Of a DNA stretch of 64,000 nt, positions 1 through 9,095 are shown in pieces (the first letter of the stretch is position 1; every line of letters begins with the position of its first letter). The notes under the pieces were generated by a model, which had not been told where the DNA came from, did not search any database, and was given only the letters and a program-made list of their open reading frames with translations. The position numbers were made by a program, and so were the translations under genes. Source of the stretch: Colwellia psychrerythraea (GTDB taxonomy: Bacteria > Pseudomonadota > Gammaproteobacteria > Enterobacterales > Alteromonadaceae); the NCBI RefSeq assembly GCF_000764185.1, contig NZ_JQEC01000016.1, positions 124,001 through 188,000 on the forward strand. Reading direction: 5' to 3'.

Positions 1-296
1 TCCACTGCAATATCAATGGTCGCCCAGCCAGTCATGACGATAATAGGGATATTAAGTTCAAGTGCAGTAATAGCTTCAACTAATTGTACGCCTTCAGCGC
101 CGGATGTAGTGTCTTGCTGAAAATTCATATCAAGTAGAATTAAATCAACACTTTGATTTTTTAAATTCTCTAAAGCTGCTTGCGGGGTAGTGACCGCTAT
201 AATGTCAAAACCTTCATCGGCTAAAACAAATTTTAAACTGGCTATGATATTAATATCATCATCAGCGATAAGGATTCTTTTATTCACAAGCATCAT
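1..296 (-). CDS. NtrC-type response regulator, receiver domain only (partial, runs off left edge)
   Basis: Reading leftwards from an ATG at 296, the protein begins MMLVNKRILIADDDIN and continues through a CheY-like receiver fold. The acidic pocket is the DDD near residues 11-13, the phospho-acceptor is the Asp of LILLDM, and the signalling Thr lies in IIVMTGW. The open frame runs through base 1, so the output domain is outside the window. The permease gene lies about 160 bases upstream in the same direction, and a sigma-54-type promoter precedes that operon. I therefore infer that the missing part carries an AAA+ sigma-54 activator and a Fis-type DNA-binding domain. The receiver assignment is directly visible; the sigma-54 class is inference. 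Confidence 0.85.
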   Translation of the reverse strand, partial: MMLVNKRILIADDDINIIASLKFVLADEGFDIIAVTTPQAALENLKNQSVDLILLDMNFQQDTTSGAEGVQLVEAITALELNIPIIVMTGWATIDIAV

Positions 297-455
297 TAAT
301 CATAAGTAGTTAAGTTTCCGAGGTTATTTCATTACTTTAAGTAATATTAAGTAAAGGGACAAGTAACATTAAAGCAAAGCGGATAATCACTCAAAATTAG
401 CCGCTCTTTTGTCTTAACTATAAACATTTTCCTTTAATACGTTATTGCTAACATT

Positions 456-2879
456 TTATTCGTAACGTAGGGCCATACTCGGCTCCATTTTCACCGCACG
501 TTTGGTCGGCGCAAACATTGCCAACATGACCGTGGTCGAGAGTCCAACAACGACAGTAACAGCGATACCGAAGTAGAAGAATATTGGAAATAGTTCTTCG
601 GTAAACTTATGGAAGCCAAAAGCGAGTAGCGCAAAAAGTGCCACAGCTAACCCCAAGCCAATAACCAACTGCCGAGCCCCTTGTTTTAAAAACATCTGAG
701 TAATATTTTTATCACTAGCACCAACAGCACGCCTAATACCTATTTCATGAGTACGTTGGGCCACTGAATTTGCTGTTAAACCATAGATACCAACCATCGC
801 CAACAATAACGCAAAAAAACCAGTACCAAAAGTGACGTTGGACATTAAGCGCATTGAGTCTCGCATCATATGACGGTTTTTACTGGCTAATTGCACTGAG
901 TAAGTCATCTCAATAGTCCGATCGGTAGCAAACATAGCCCGATAGAAAATTTCTTCTGCGTTAGGTGTATTTGGCACAATACGGTAATAAACGATTTGAA
1001 AACTGCTGATAAATTGCAAGCCTGATAAATAAATTTCATCTGCGCTATCTAAGCGGCTAAAAAGCGTTGAAGGATTCATACGATCAGTAACAACTCCCAC
1101 CACAAAAACGTTTTCATTTTTATCAGCAACTTTTATTTGAAAACTCTTTTCTAATGGCGACTCTCCTGGCCAGTAACGCTTTGCCATTGATTGACTTATC
1201 AATGCTGTTTTACGATGGCCTAACTTATCTAAATGGGTAAATCCTCGCCCTGCCACTAAATTAACTCCCACAGTTTCGGTATCGCCGATGACCGAAATAG
1301 TATCAATTTTAGGTTTGTTGTCTTCTGAGGCGTAATCCTTTCCAGGTAAAGTCACTATTGATTCACCTAGCCAATTATTGGCAACAACATTAACAACTTG
1401 AGGGTGTTGCGCAATTTTTTCTTTTAACGATTGAAATAATGCCAATTGTTGGACCTGTTCTGGGTATTTATTTTCAGGAATCGACATTCTTGCGGTCATC
1501 ACATCAGTATAGTTATCGCCCAGTTCTAGGTTGATAAACTTATATGATATATAACCAGAAACCGAACCTATTAACATTAGCGTGGCAACCAAAAATACTT
1601 GGCTGGTAACTAATATTCGAGAGATCCTGCCAGCCTTTTTACTTTGTGCACCACGGGTACCGTCTCTTAAGGTGGTATTAATATCTTGTCTTGCCGAACG
1701 CCATGCGGGTAAAAATGCAGACAATAATATGGTGACGACAGTAAAGGCTAGGCCCATTAACAAAGTGGGTAAGTCCATGCCCCAATGCCACCAAAACGAA
1801 CCGCCATTTGGCAGCCATGAATGCAACAGAATTTCAGTGTAATCAAGTGCGGCTCCGACTAACAGTAATGACAAAATGCCGCCAACCGTTGAGATAATAA
1901 CGCCTTCCCACATTAATTGACTGACTAAACGGCAAGTAGTTGCTCCCAATGCAGCGCGAATTGCCGTTTCTTTTTGACGTTCAACAGTACGCGCTAATAA
2001 TAAATTACCGACATTAATACAGGCTAATAAGAGAATAAGCCAAGAGACTATATTTAAAAAGGTAAAAGCAACGTCTCCTTCTCCACCGGTTTGTGCCATT
2101 TGAAAAGTTAGCAACTTAGCTGATTTCTCTAGTTCTGGCAGATCATACAACTTAACATTTTGCTGATAAATTTGATTAACAGCTTGCCCTAATTCTAACC
2201 CTGCTTGTTCAACGGTAGCGCCACCTTTAAGACGTGCATATGAATAATATGAGCCGCTGACATCAGGCGGCACAATTAATAATTTATCTTGTAACGGTAA
2301 CCAAACCTTTGAAGAGTTTGGAAAACGATAACCTTGCGGCATAACGCCAATAATTTGAGTAATTTCACCATTGAAAATCATAGTTTTATCTAAAACGTTT
2401 TCATTGCCCTGCAATTCATCTTGCCAAACTTGATAACTGATTAATGCGACAGGACTAGCTCCCTCTGCCGTATCTTCCGCTTGAATAGTCCGACCAATAA
2501 TAGGGGCAGTCCGACTAAATTCAAAGAAACCTTGGCGGACTAAACTTGCTGAGTAGTTTTTACCTGATTGCCCTACACTCAGCCTTATATCTAGATTGTC
2601 GTAAATACCAAACTCATCAAAAGTTAGTAATTTATCTTTTATATTTTGATATTCAAAGCCCGTGATATAGCGATGTTTATCATTAAAGTAGACAACTATG
2701 GCTTTTGCGCTATCACCTTCCGGTAAGGGCAATGTTTTATAAATCACAGAATATAGAAATGAAAAAGTAAATAAACTAATGGATAAACCACCAATGAGTA
2801 CACCTAAGGTCATCGCAGTAAATTTAGGCGCTTTAAATAACAAACGAAATGCGTATTTTATATCTATTAACATCGACAT
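456..2879 (-). CDS. MacB/FtsX-family ABC transporter permease, duplicated (ADOP-like)
   Basis: An 807-residue inner-membrane permease built from two MacB_PCD plus FtsX units. A first transmembrane helix (about residues 22-44) is followed by a large periplasmic domain, then three helices around 275-395 with the cytoplasmic signature ERQKETAIRAALGA. A second N-terminal helix near 425, a second periplasmic domain and a last helix set contain RTHEIGIRRAVGAS near 710. The duplication and length fit the orphan-permease type of MacB-like proteins. AGGAG lies 7 bases before the chosen ATG. The gene follows its ATPase by 17 bases and the fusion protein further upstream, so the three probably form a tripartite system for exporting or extracting an envelope substrate. 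The substrate is unknown. Confidence 0.9.
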   Translation of the reverse strand: MSMLIDIKYAFRLLFKAPKFTAMTLGVLIGGLSISLFTFSFLYSVIYKTLPLPEGDSAKAIVVYFNDKHRYITGFEYQNIKDKLLTFDEFGIYDNLDIRLSVGQSGKNYSASLVRQGFFEFSRTAPIIGRTIQAEDTAEGASPVALISYQVWQDELQGNENVLDKTMIFNGEITQIIGVMPQGYRFPNSSKVWLPLQDKLLIVPPDVSGSYYSYARLKGGATVEQAGLELGQAVNQIYQQNVKLYDLPELEKSAKLLTFQMAQTGGEGDVAFTFLNIVSWLILLLACINVGNLLLARTVERQKETAIRAALGATTCRLVSQLMWEGVIISTVGGILSLLLVGAALDYTEILLHSWLPNGGSFWWHWGMDLPTLLMGLAFTVVTILLSAFLPAWRSARQDINTTLRDGTRGAQSKKAGRISRILVTSQVFLVATLMLIGSVSGYISYKFINLELGDNYTDVMTARMSIPENKYPEQVQQLALFQSLKEKIAQHPQVVNVVANNWLGESIVTLPGKDYASEDNKPKIDTISVIGDTETVGVNLVAGRGFTHLDKLGHRKTALISQSMAKRYWPGESPLEKSFQIKVADKNENVFVVGVVTDRMNPSTLFSRLDSADEIYLSGLQFISSFQIVYYRIVPNTPNAEEIFYRAMFATDRTIEMTYSVQLASKNRHMMRDSMRLMSNVTFGTGFFALLLAMVGIYGLTANSVAQRTHEIGIRRAVGASDKNITQMFLKQGARQLVIGLGLAVALFALLAFGFHKFTEELFPIFFYFGIAVTVVVGLSTTVMLAMFAPTKRAVKMEPSMALRYE

Positions 2880-2896
2880 AATAATTCTCCTAAGCT

Positions 2897-3628
2897 TTAA
2901 CCTGCAGCTAAATCAAGTGGTTTAACGGAGCTATTACGATCATGATTAACATTATCTTTTATCATTCTCCCATCAAACATTTCTAAACAACGACTCGCTC
3001 TTTTCGCTGACGATGGATCATGAGTAACCATGCAAATAGTTGCGCCATCATGGTGAAGTTGATCAAAGAGTTGTAAAACAGCTTCGGCATTTTTTGAGTC
3101 TAAGTTACCTGTAGGTTCATCTGCTAGGATAATGGCAGGGTCGTTAACTAAAGCTCTAGCAACAGCGACGCGCTGTTGTTGTCCCCCAGATAACTGTGAT
3201 GGATAATGATTCTTGCGATGCCCCATTTCTACTTTCGCTAAGACTTCATTGACTTTATCTTCAATGACTTTTTTCGATTTACCTGTTTGATAGGTCAACG
3301 GCAACATCACATTTTCAAATACCGTCAGATCTGATATCAAGTTAAACGACTGAAACACAAAACCTATTTGTTTACTGCGTATTTTTGCTCGTTGATCCCG
3401 CGTTAAAGCAGAGACATCACTGCCGTCCAAATGATAATTCCCTGAACTAGGCGAATCTAATAGGCCTAATAAAGATAATAAAGTTGATTTTCCACAACCT
3501 GACTGGCCACTAAGTGAAAGGTATTCGCCTTTATTAATCACCAAATTAATGCTGTTTAACGCCCGTGTTTCTATCTCTTCGGTTAAGAATGTTTTACCAA
3601 TATTCGTTAAGGTAATGAGTGCTGTCAT
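2897..3628 (-). CDS. ABC transporter ATP-binding protein, MacB/LolD type
   Basis: Cytoplasmic ATPase of about 243 residues. It has Walker [10 protein letters not shown], the Q-loop in [18 protein letters not shown], signature LSGGQQQR, Walker [13 protein letters not shown] and the H-loop MVTHD. This is the full set of motifs of the MacB/LolD/FtsE group. I chose the second in-frame ATG, because GGAA lies 7 bases upstream of it; an ATG 12 bases earlier would add MEII but has no clear ribosome binding site. It sits between the fusion protein and the permease in one transcription unit and powers that permease. Confidence 0.92.
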   Translation of the reverse strand: MTALITLTNIGKTFLTEEIETRALNSINLVINKGEYLSLSGQSGCGKSTLLSLLGLLDSPSSGNYHLDGSDVSALTRDQRAKIRSKQIGFVFQSFNLISDLTVFENVMLPLTYQTGKSKKVIEDKVNEVLAKVEMGHRKNHYPSQLSGGQQQRVAVARALVNDPAIILADEPTGNLDSKNAEAVLQLFDQLHHDGATICMVTHDPSSAKRASRCLEMFDGRMIKDNVNHDRNSSVKPLDLAAG

Positions 3629-3709
3629 AATTATTTCCATATTGTATCAGCCAGTAAGGCTCTGCTGATTTTCATTTGTTAATATAATTTTTAGCTTTAG
3701 TGGCAAAAG

Positions 3710-4966
3710 CTAATTGATCTTAATTCCTTCATGTTCTTGCCAGCTTGATGTGTCTGAGATAATAATTTCATCACCCACCAGCAAGCCATCTATAATTTGA
3801 ATTTTATTAACGGAGCTTTGACCTAAAACAACCAAGTGTTTACTGGCAAACTGCTGATCTGGACTCAACTTATACAGACCAACTTTAGTGTGCCTTGGCG
3901 CATAAACCGGCCGTTTTACATACAAAGCACCTTCGATATTACTGATAGCAATTAAACCATCAACGGTTAACTCTGGACGTGCCTCAGTAGGTAGTTCACT
4001 GGTTAATTTGACGTCAATTAACACCATGCCACCTTTTACCGCAGGGTCGATACGGATCACTTCACCAATAATTTCGCTGGTGCGAGTATCTATAGTCACT
4101 AACTGCCCTAAAGCAATATCTTTCACTCTAACTTCTTGTACTTGTAACTCGGCAAATAAGTTATTTTGATCTGCCACCAGCGCAACACTATCGCCCACTT
4201 GTACACGTTCACCTAGCTCAAGTGATACTTGTTGCACAATACCAGAGGTTGATGATCTTACTTCTAGTGCCGCTACTTGTTCTTTTACTCGCTGATAATT
4301 ATTTTCAACTAAGCCAATACGCGCTTGTTGAGCAATTTTTGTTGCCGCCATATTCGCTTGCATTTTCTCAGTTTTTTGTTGTTGAGCGAGCCAAGATTGC
4401 ATTTGTTGCTTAACAGCTAATTTGCTCCTTTGATGTTCGAGTGCCGATACTGTCGCGTTACCTTGAGCAAGTAATTCAGTCTCTGCATCCAACTTTAACT
4501 TGGCTGATTGATAACTATATTCGGCAGACAATACTGAGTTATCTAAATCAACCATCTGGGATTCAAGCATCACAAAAGCAACATGGCTTTCAGCTTTTTT
4601 AGCTTCAAGTTCCCAACGAGCTTTTTCTAGATTACGATGTAATTCAGGGTTAGATAATTGTACTAACACATCGCCTTTATTGACTTTCGCGCCAGCTTTA
4701 ACAAAAACTTGCTCAGCCCTGCCTGAAACTTGTGAAGATACCCAACGAATATTTAACGGTTTTAATACGCCAGTTGCACGAACATTTACACGAAAGTTGC
4801 CCTGTTCCACTTTGGCAGTGACAACAGCGTTTCTTTCAATAAAATACGAAGCATTGCCTAAAACACTTCTTAATGAGTAAGTGCCTATAACGACAATGAA
4901 AACGGGTAAAACATACCAGTGTGTTTTCCAAAGTGGCTTTTCAATGGCTTGTCTTGGTATATCCAT
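3710..4966 (-). CDS. HlyD/MacA-family periplasmic adaptor (membrane fusion protein)
   Basis: A 418-residue adaptor with a single N-terminal membrane helix near residues 17-33. A lipoyl/biotinyl-like half-motif follows (SSQVSGRAEQVFVKAGAKVNKGDVLVQL). A long alpha-helical hairpin rich in Gln, Ala and Lys (about 105-230) leads to the second lipoyl half (EVRSSTSGIVQQVSLELGERVQVGDSVALV) and a beta-barrel domain. It is the first gene of the leftward operon with the ATPase and permease and would link that transporter to the outer membrane or capture its substrate. No outer-membrane channel gene is visible here. The family is clear; the cargo is not known. Confidence 0.9.
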   Translation of the reverse strand: MDIPRQAIEKPLWKTHWYVLPVFIVVIGTYSLRSVLGNASYFIERNAVVTAKVEQGNFRVNVRATGVLKPLNIRWVSSQVSGRAEQVFVKAGAKVNKGDVLVQLSNPELHRNLEKARWELEAKKAESHVAFVMLESQMVDLDNSVLSAEYSYQSAKLKLDAETELLAQGNATVSALEHQRSKLAVKQQMQSWLAQQQKTEKMQANMAATKIAQQARIGLVENNYQRVKEQVAALEVRSSTSGIVQQVSLELGERVQVGDSVALVADQNNLFAELQVQEVRVKDIALGQLVTIDTRTSEIIGEVIRIDPAVKGGMVLIDVKLTSELPTEARPELTVDGLIAISNIEGALYVKRPVYAPRHTKVGLYKLSPDQQFASKHLVVLGQSSVNKIQIIDGLLVGDEIIISDTSSWQEHEGIKIN

Positions 4967-5003
4967 AGTTCATCTTATATTGTTTAAGCAGATGATTAGT
5001 TAT

Positions 5004-5019
5004 TACAAGTCTTGTGCCA
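5004..5019 (-). promoter_or_regulatory. Predicted sigma-54 promoter of the ABC transporter operon
   Basis: Read on the minus strand, the site is TGGCACAAGACTTGTA. It matches the sigma-54 -24/-12 consensus (TGGCAC, five bases, TTGC) with only the last C changed to T, at the correct spacing. It lies about 38 bases upstream of the adaptor start, leaving room for a short leader. An NtrC-like receiver protein is encoded at the far end of the same operon, which supports autoregulation through RpoN. This is inference from the match and the context. Confidence 0.6.
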
Positions 5020-5092
5020 TAGTAAAAATAAAACTTAAATAACTGATAATAAATAATATTTTAAAGTGTTGATAATTCAACGGATACTAAGG

Positions 5093-5110
5093 TGTGTCAT
5101 TTTCGACACA
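5093..5110. promoter_or_regulatory. Candidate enhancer (UAS) for the sigma-54 activator
   Basis: TGTGTC-ATTTTC-GACACA is a perfect 6-6-6 inverted repeat. It lies about 75-105 bases upstream of the predicted sigma-54 promoter, a typical distance for an NtrC-family activator site. The rest of the 464-base stretch between 4967 and 5430 holds no gene that I can see; its left end carries the promoter and its right end the terminator at 5368-5388. Confidence 0.45.
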
Positions 5111-5367
5111 GTGTTGATTACAGAGAGTCGCAATTTTGATACAGACGTAATTTCAAAAAATGAATGATTCAAATTTTGTCTTTTACTAAGGATTGCCCTG
5201 TTATCAATATTTAATTATGAAAACACTGCGATAAAGAGAGATAAGCATTTGGACATAGACATGTGAATAGGGACTAGGTTTGTTGACAATATCGCTAGCC
5301 GCTGGCAACCCGTAATTAATCACTAGGTAATAGCAATATGTCATACACTGGCATGATAATAAGAAAA

Positions 5368-5388
5368 AAAGGCTACAATGTAGCCTTT
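5368..5388 (-). terminator. Rho-independent terminator after the PEP-CTERM-like gene
   Basis: The stem AAAGGCTAC/GTAGCCTTT has a three-base loop. On the minus strand a T-rich run follows it directly, 43 bases past the stop codon of the gene at 5431. Confidence 0.8.
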
Positions 5389-5430
5389 ATAATTTATTTA
5401 AAAATAGCTGTAAAGAAGCTAACTTTAAAG

Positions 5431-6021
5431 TTACTTTTTTCGTTTAAAACTAACTAAGCCAAATAAAGCAGAGCCAAATAGTAATGCAGTGGCCGGAGTG
5501 GGTATCTGCGCCACCTTAGTAAATACCGCAAAAGTGCTATTACTTCTGTCAAGGATGCTCTGGTCTCGGGCTAGGTTCGAGTTAAAGCTTATTTTATCAG
5601 TGCCATTGTCACTGTAATTAACAATATTCTGGCTGAACACCCAGCTTGGGCTAAATTTGTTTGGGATCAAGGCAATACACTTATTACCGTCTTCACACCC
5701 TCTGATCAGCTCAGGACTGGAGTCAAATTGTCCAAATTCACTGTCAACAAACACCTGTTCAAGCAGCGCCCTACCTGCAGAAATAACATGATCGGAGCTG
5801 GTAAAGGAAAAATCAGAAAGAGTATCACAGCCAGAGAATACACTAGCACAACTACCATCTTCAAAAGATACGTCATAGGTTCCAAGACCAGAGATGACAA
5901 CACCAGTGGCACCGATCAGCTCGCCTGAAACAACAATGAGGCCAGCTTGACTGTTTGTTGCACCTAATAATGCAGTGACCAGACATACTTTACGAATGAA
6001 ACTAAAAATCGCTCTAGACAA
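5431..6021 (-). CDS. Secreted protein with PEP-CTERM-like sorting tail
   Basis: A 196-residue protein with an N-terminal signal peptide (MSRAIFSFIRKVCLVTALLGATNSQAG). The last 25 residues have the PEP-CTERM layout: a proline motif (IPTPATA), a hydrophobic helix (LLFGSALFGLVSF) and a basic end (KRKK). The motif reads PTP where the type form reads PEP, a variant seen in marine gammaproteobacteria. The mature part contains four Cys residues in pairs (SCASVFSGC and RGCEDGNKC), which suggests disulfides. It should be exported and handled by an exosortase; no exosortase gene is in this window. No catalytic fold is recognised. The gene stands alone between its own terminator and the MocR gene. Confidence 0.75.
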   Translation of the reverse strand: MSRAIFSFIRKVCLVTALLGATNSQAGLIVVSGELIGATGVVISGLGTYDVSFEDGSCASVFSGCDTLSDFSFTSSDHVISAGRALLEQVFVDSEFGQFDSSPELIRGCEDGNKCIALIPNKFSPSWVFSQNIVNYSDNGTDKISFNSNLARDQSILDRSNSTFAVFTKVAQIPTPATALLFGSALFGLVSFKRKK

Positions 6022-6285
6022 ATGAATATTCCTTATTGTAAATTTTAATGGTTGTAGAGTGAGTCACCGTAAATTTTATAGCTTTGGCATAAATTAACGG
6101 CAGCGCTGATACAAGTATTTCGATATATCAAAAAGCTTAATGACTGACGTATGGTTTATTGACGACTCCCTAGTGTAAATAGAGACTCTATTAAAGTGAC
6201 TTAGCTGTAAGAATAAGGGCAGACTTAGGAGGAAATATGGAGAGTTAGGATAAACACCAATAAAAAGATCCTTATCACGTATCAA

Positions 6286-6322
6286 GACATTAGCTTTTTA
6301 CTGTTATAAAAGAGCTAATGTC
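6286..6322 (-). terminator. Possible terminator hairpin downstream of the MocR gene
   Basis: GACATTAGCT pairs with AGCTAATGTC around a T/A-rich 17-base loop whose ends could extend the stem. It lies 61 bases past the MocR stop codon, but the T-run after it on the minus strand is weak, so termination is uncertain. The 360 bases between this gene and the PEP-CTERM-like gene hold no other gene that I can support. Confidence 0.35.
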
Positions 6323-6382
6323 ACTCATTCTTTGAACTGTAATTTAATCAATATCAATAGCAACTCACTTTAGGCCGCAGCT

Positions 6383-7771
6383 TTACATCACCGCTTCTTT
6401 TAAAGATGGCCCTTGCTCTAAAATGGTTTTAATTATGATTAATGCATCGGTAAGTTGTACATGAGTTTTCGGTCTGCTTAGGCAAAGGCGAATAGCTGGT
6501 GATGGTATTTGTTGACCCACTCGGTAGTCATCAGCACTGCGCACTAATACTCCTTGTTCTTTTGCTTGCGCAACAAATTCATGGCTCAACCACCCTGGCG
6601 GTAACTCTAGCCATAAATTAAAGCTGGTTTGTTGGCTATTCGGCGTCCAAGCAGCAAGGTGCTGCTTGGCCAGTGCTTGTCGTGCTGTCATCTCTGCTGC
6701 TAACCACAGCTCTAACTTGGCAAGTTCACCATTATCCATCCACTGGCACAACCAATGGATTAATATGGGAGAGTTTGTCCAAGAAGAAGCCCGCAGTGAT
6801 AGTCTAATTTTATTATAAATGGCATGAGGCGCTACCAAAAAACCAATACGCATTGCACCACTAAAGCGTTTAGAAAAACTACTTAAATAAATACATTGCT
6901 CAGGTGCCAATTCTTGCATGCTTTTTGGTTTATCTTTACTGGCAATAAACTGCACATCATCTTCAAGAATCAATACCTTATGTGCACGGCAAATATCTAC
7001 AAGAGCTTGGCGTCGCTCAATTGATAATTGTGTTCCACAGGGGTTTTGGCTATTGGGTGTTAAATATATCATTCGCGGTTTATGCCGCTGGCAAGCTTGT
7101 AAAACGTTGTCTGGCATGATGCCCTGCTCATCCATGGCAATAGAGACAACTTTAACACCTTTATTTTGCGCTGCTGCCAAGATACCAGGGAAGACTAAAT
7201 CTTCGGTGAGAATGATATCCCCCTCTCGACATAAAACATTAATTGCGACACTAATGGCATGTTGGCCACCATGAGTGAACAAGAAATCACAGCCTTTTAA
7301 TGCTACAGGCTCAACAGTAAGCCACTGCTGAAAACTCTTGCGATGATTAGGGTAACCAAGTTCAGGGGCATAATGCAGTAAATTACCCAGTAATTGCTCG
7401 CTTTCAGCCATTGATGTCATTGCGCGACTTAACATTTTTATTTGCGGGCCTTCTGGCGCAAACGCCGCTTGCATATCAATTTTTCCAGCAGTGTCCTGGG
7501 CCATGTCGTCAACTATTGCATTGATATTATTCTTTGTTCGAACGTAAGTGCCACTGCCCGTTTTGGCCATGACCAAGCCACGCCGTTCAGCCTCACTGTA
7601 AGCACGAGAAATTGTGCCTATGGTTACCTTTATTGCATCGGCTAAACGTCGCTGTGGTGGCAGCTTATCTTCGGGTTTTAATTCACCTTTATTAATTGCT
7701 TCTTCTATAGCCTGGGCTAAGGCCAAATACTTTGGCAATGCACTATCGAGTATTGGGATCCAAATTGTCAT
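6383..7771 (-). CDS. MocR-family transcriptional regulator (GntR HTH fused to aminotransferase domain)
   Basis: A 462-residue fusion. Residues 1-75 form a GntR winged helix (LPPQRRLADAIKVTIGTISRAYSEAERRGLVMAKTGSGTYV). The rest is a fold-type-I PLP aminotransferase with the cofactor lysine in SSFSKRFSG (K301) and the LTPNSQNPCGT and EDDVQF segments. I start it at the ATG at 7771, because the open frame upstream adds 42 hydrophobic residues unlike the family and runs into the intergenic control region. It is divergent from a LysE exporter and a GNAT gene, which is the classic arrangement for a local MocR regulator. The ligand is probably PLP bound with an amino compound that the exporter handles. 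The exact target is inferred. Confidence 0.9.
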   Translation of the reverse strand: MTIWIPILDSALPKYLALAQAIEEAINKGELKPEDKLPPQRRLADAIKVTIGTISRAYSEAERRGLVMAKTGSGTYVRTKNNINAIVDDMAQDTAGKIDMQAAFAPEGPQIKMLSRAMTSMAESEQLLGNLLHYAPELGYPNHRKSFQQWLTVEPVALKGCDFLFTHGGQHAISVAINVLCREGDIILTEDLVFPGILAAAQNKGVKVVSIAMDEQGIMPDNVLQACQRHKPRMIYLTPNSQNPCGTQLSIERRQALVDICRAHKVLILEDDVQFIASKDKPKSMQELAPEQCIYLSSFSKRFSGAMRIGFLVAPHAIYNKIRLSLRASSWTNSPILIHWLCQWMDNGELAKLELWLAAEMTARQALAKQHLAAWTPNSQQTSFNLWLELPPGWLSHEFVAQAKEQGVLVRSADDYRVGQQIPSPAIRLCLSRPKTHVQLTDALIIIKTILEQGPSLKEAVM

Positions 7772-7847
7772 GGTGTCAATAAAATCCTTGAGTAATAAAA
7801 AAAAATCAATATGATGACATTCAAACAATGACACCCTAACAAATAAT

Positions 7848-7865
7848 AATTGTATGCATACAATT
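7848..7865. promoter_or_regulatory. Perfect 18-bp palindrome, likely MocR operator
   Basis: AATTGTATGCATACAATT is fully self-complementary. It lies 20 bases upstream of the LysE gene and 77 bases upstream of the MocR start. The GTAT/ATAC core is of the kind bound by GntR-family winged helices. Its place close to the exporter start suggests repression or activation of the LysE gene by the divergent regulator. The palindrome is seen; the binding protein is inferred. Confidence 0.6.
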
Positions 7866-7885
7866 AATTTAATGCAAGGACTTTT

Positions 7886-8494
7886 ATGTACGAACAACTT
7901 TTTGCGCTAATGTTACCCCTGCTGATCTTCACCCTTACCGCAGCTTCAACCCCTGGTCCAAACAATATGTTGCTTTCAGCCAATGGTGCACACTTTGGTT
8001 TTCGCGCCAGTATGCCCTTTGTCTTTGGCATTCGCCTAGGCATTTTATTGCTGGTTGTTTTGCTCAGTCTTGGTCTCGGTGCCATATTTACTAACTACCC
8101 TGCAGCACAACAGGTACTTAAGCTAATTTGTATTGCTTATATGCTATACCTAGCGATGAAAATAGCTTTTGCATCACCTGTTAGCAAACAAGATAAAGGT
8201 GCTCAACCATTAAGTTTCTGGCATGGCGTGGTATTTCAATTTATTAATCCTAAAGCCTGGATGACAAGCCTTACTTGTCTTTCTGCTTTTACTCTAGTTG
8301 GTGAAGCGTACTTTTATTCGGTCCTTATGGTGATCTTTGCTTGGAGCATAACTGGCTTTATTGGCAGCTTATTTTGGATTTGTTGCGGGGTAGCAATGCA
8401 GCAGTTGTTGAAAACACCTCGTCATTGGCAAATATTTAATATCACGCTGGCATTAGCTACGTTAGCCAGCATAGCGATGATCATAGGAAATTAA
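7886..8494 (+). CDS. LysE/RhtB-family amino acid exporter
   Basis: A 202-residue membrane protein with about six hydrophobic segments. The family N-terminal motif is present as TAASTPGPNNMLLSANGAHFGFRASMPFVFGI, and the later family motif as FWHGVVFQFINPKAWM. Proteins of this family export amino acids or related small compounds across the inner membrane by proton exchange. AAGGA lies just before the ATG. The next gene starts two bases after the stop codon, so the two are co-translated. The substrate cannot be read from the sequence. Confidence 0.9.
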   Translation: MYEQLFALMLPLLIFTLTAASTPGPNNMLLSANGAHFGFRASMPFVFGIRLGILLLVVLLSLGLGAIFTNYPAAQQVLKLICIAYMLYLAMKIAFASPVSKQDKGAQPLSFWHGVVFQFINPKAWMTSLTCLSAFTLVGEAYFYSVLMVIFAWSITGFIGSLFWICCGVAMQQLLKTPRHWQIFNITLALATLASIAMIIGN

Positions 8495-8495
8495 T

Positions 8496-8993
8496 ATGAC
8501 AGACAATATCAAAGGTCACCAGCAAGATAAACTGCAAAAGCATTCTCAAAAAGAAATAACCAACCAAGAACAACGCTTTTTAGTAAGTGATGATAAGGCC
8601 AGCCTGCAACTTAACGTTATTCATGGCTACTTAACTAGTTGTTATTGGTCGAGAGGCATATCAAGGGGATTGGTTACAACAGCGATTAGCAACTCCATGT
8701 GTTTTGGCTTGTACTTTAATGATCGACAAATAGGTTTTGCGCGGGTAATTACTGACAAAGCCGCTTTTGCTTATTTAGCCGATGTCTTTGTATTACCTAA
8801 ATATAGCAATCGTGGCCTAGGCACCGCCTTGATAGACTTTATTATGCAGCATAGTGACTTACAAGGTTTAAGACGATTTATGCTGTGTACCCTTGATGCC
8901 CACGAACTTTATAAAAAGTTTGCTTTTAGAGCTATCGACAGTCCGCAATCAATGATGCAAATCAACAAGCCAGGGCTTTATCTAACAGAATAA
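8496..8993 (+). CDS. GNAT-family N-acetyltransferase
   Basis: A 165-residue cytoplasmic protein. The acetyl-CoA binding motif A is visible as DVFVLPKYSNRGLGTALIDFIM (R/Q-x-x-G-x-A/L type), preceded by FARVITDKAAFAYL. The end HELYKKFAFRAID matches the motif B region. The first 30 residues are polar, rich in Lys and Gln, and probably disordered. It begins two bases after the LysE stop codon, so exporter and acetyltransferase likely act on the same compound under the MocR regulator. The substrate is unknown. Confidence 0.85.
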   Translation: MTDNIKGHQQDKLQKHSQKEITNQEQRFLVSDDKASLQLNVIHGYLTSCYWSRGISRGLVTTAISNSMCFGLYFNDRQIGFARVITDKAAFAYLADVFVLPKYSNRGLGTALIDFIMQHSDLQGLRRFMLCTLDAHELYKKFAFRAIDSPQSMMQINKPGLYLTE

Positions 8994-9020
8994 AATGTTG
9001 CCGTTATTTTAGTCATAAAA

Positions 9021-9041
9021 AAGCTCTCATGATGAGAGCTT
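9021..9041 (-). terminator. Terminator of the beta-propeller lipoprotein gene
   Basis: The stem AAGCTCTCA/TGAGAGCTT has a three-base loop. Six Ts follow on the minus strand, 55 bases past the stop codon at 9096. The plus-strand side has no T-run, so it serves mainly the leftward gene. Confidence 0.75.
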
Positions 9042-9095
9042 GGTAAGTAACCTGATCTAGGCCGTTTACTTATTCACAAAGACTGGGCTGTTGAG

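Noticed and set aside
6094..6285. 63-residue open frame on the minus strand between the PEP-CTERM-like and MocR genes
   Set aside because: No ribosome binding site, no recognisable protein pattern, and it overlaps the hairpin region.
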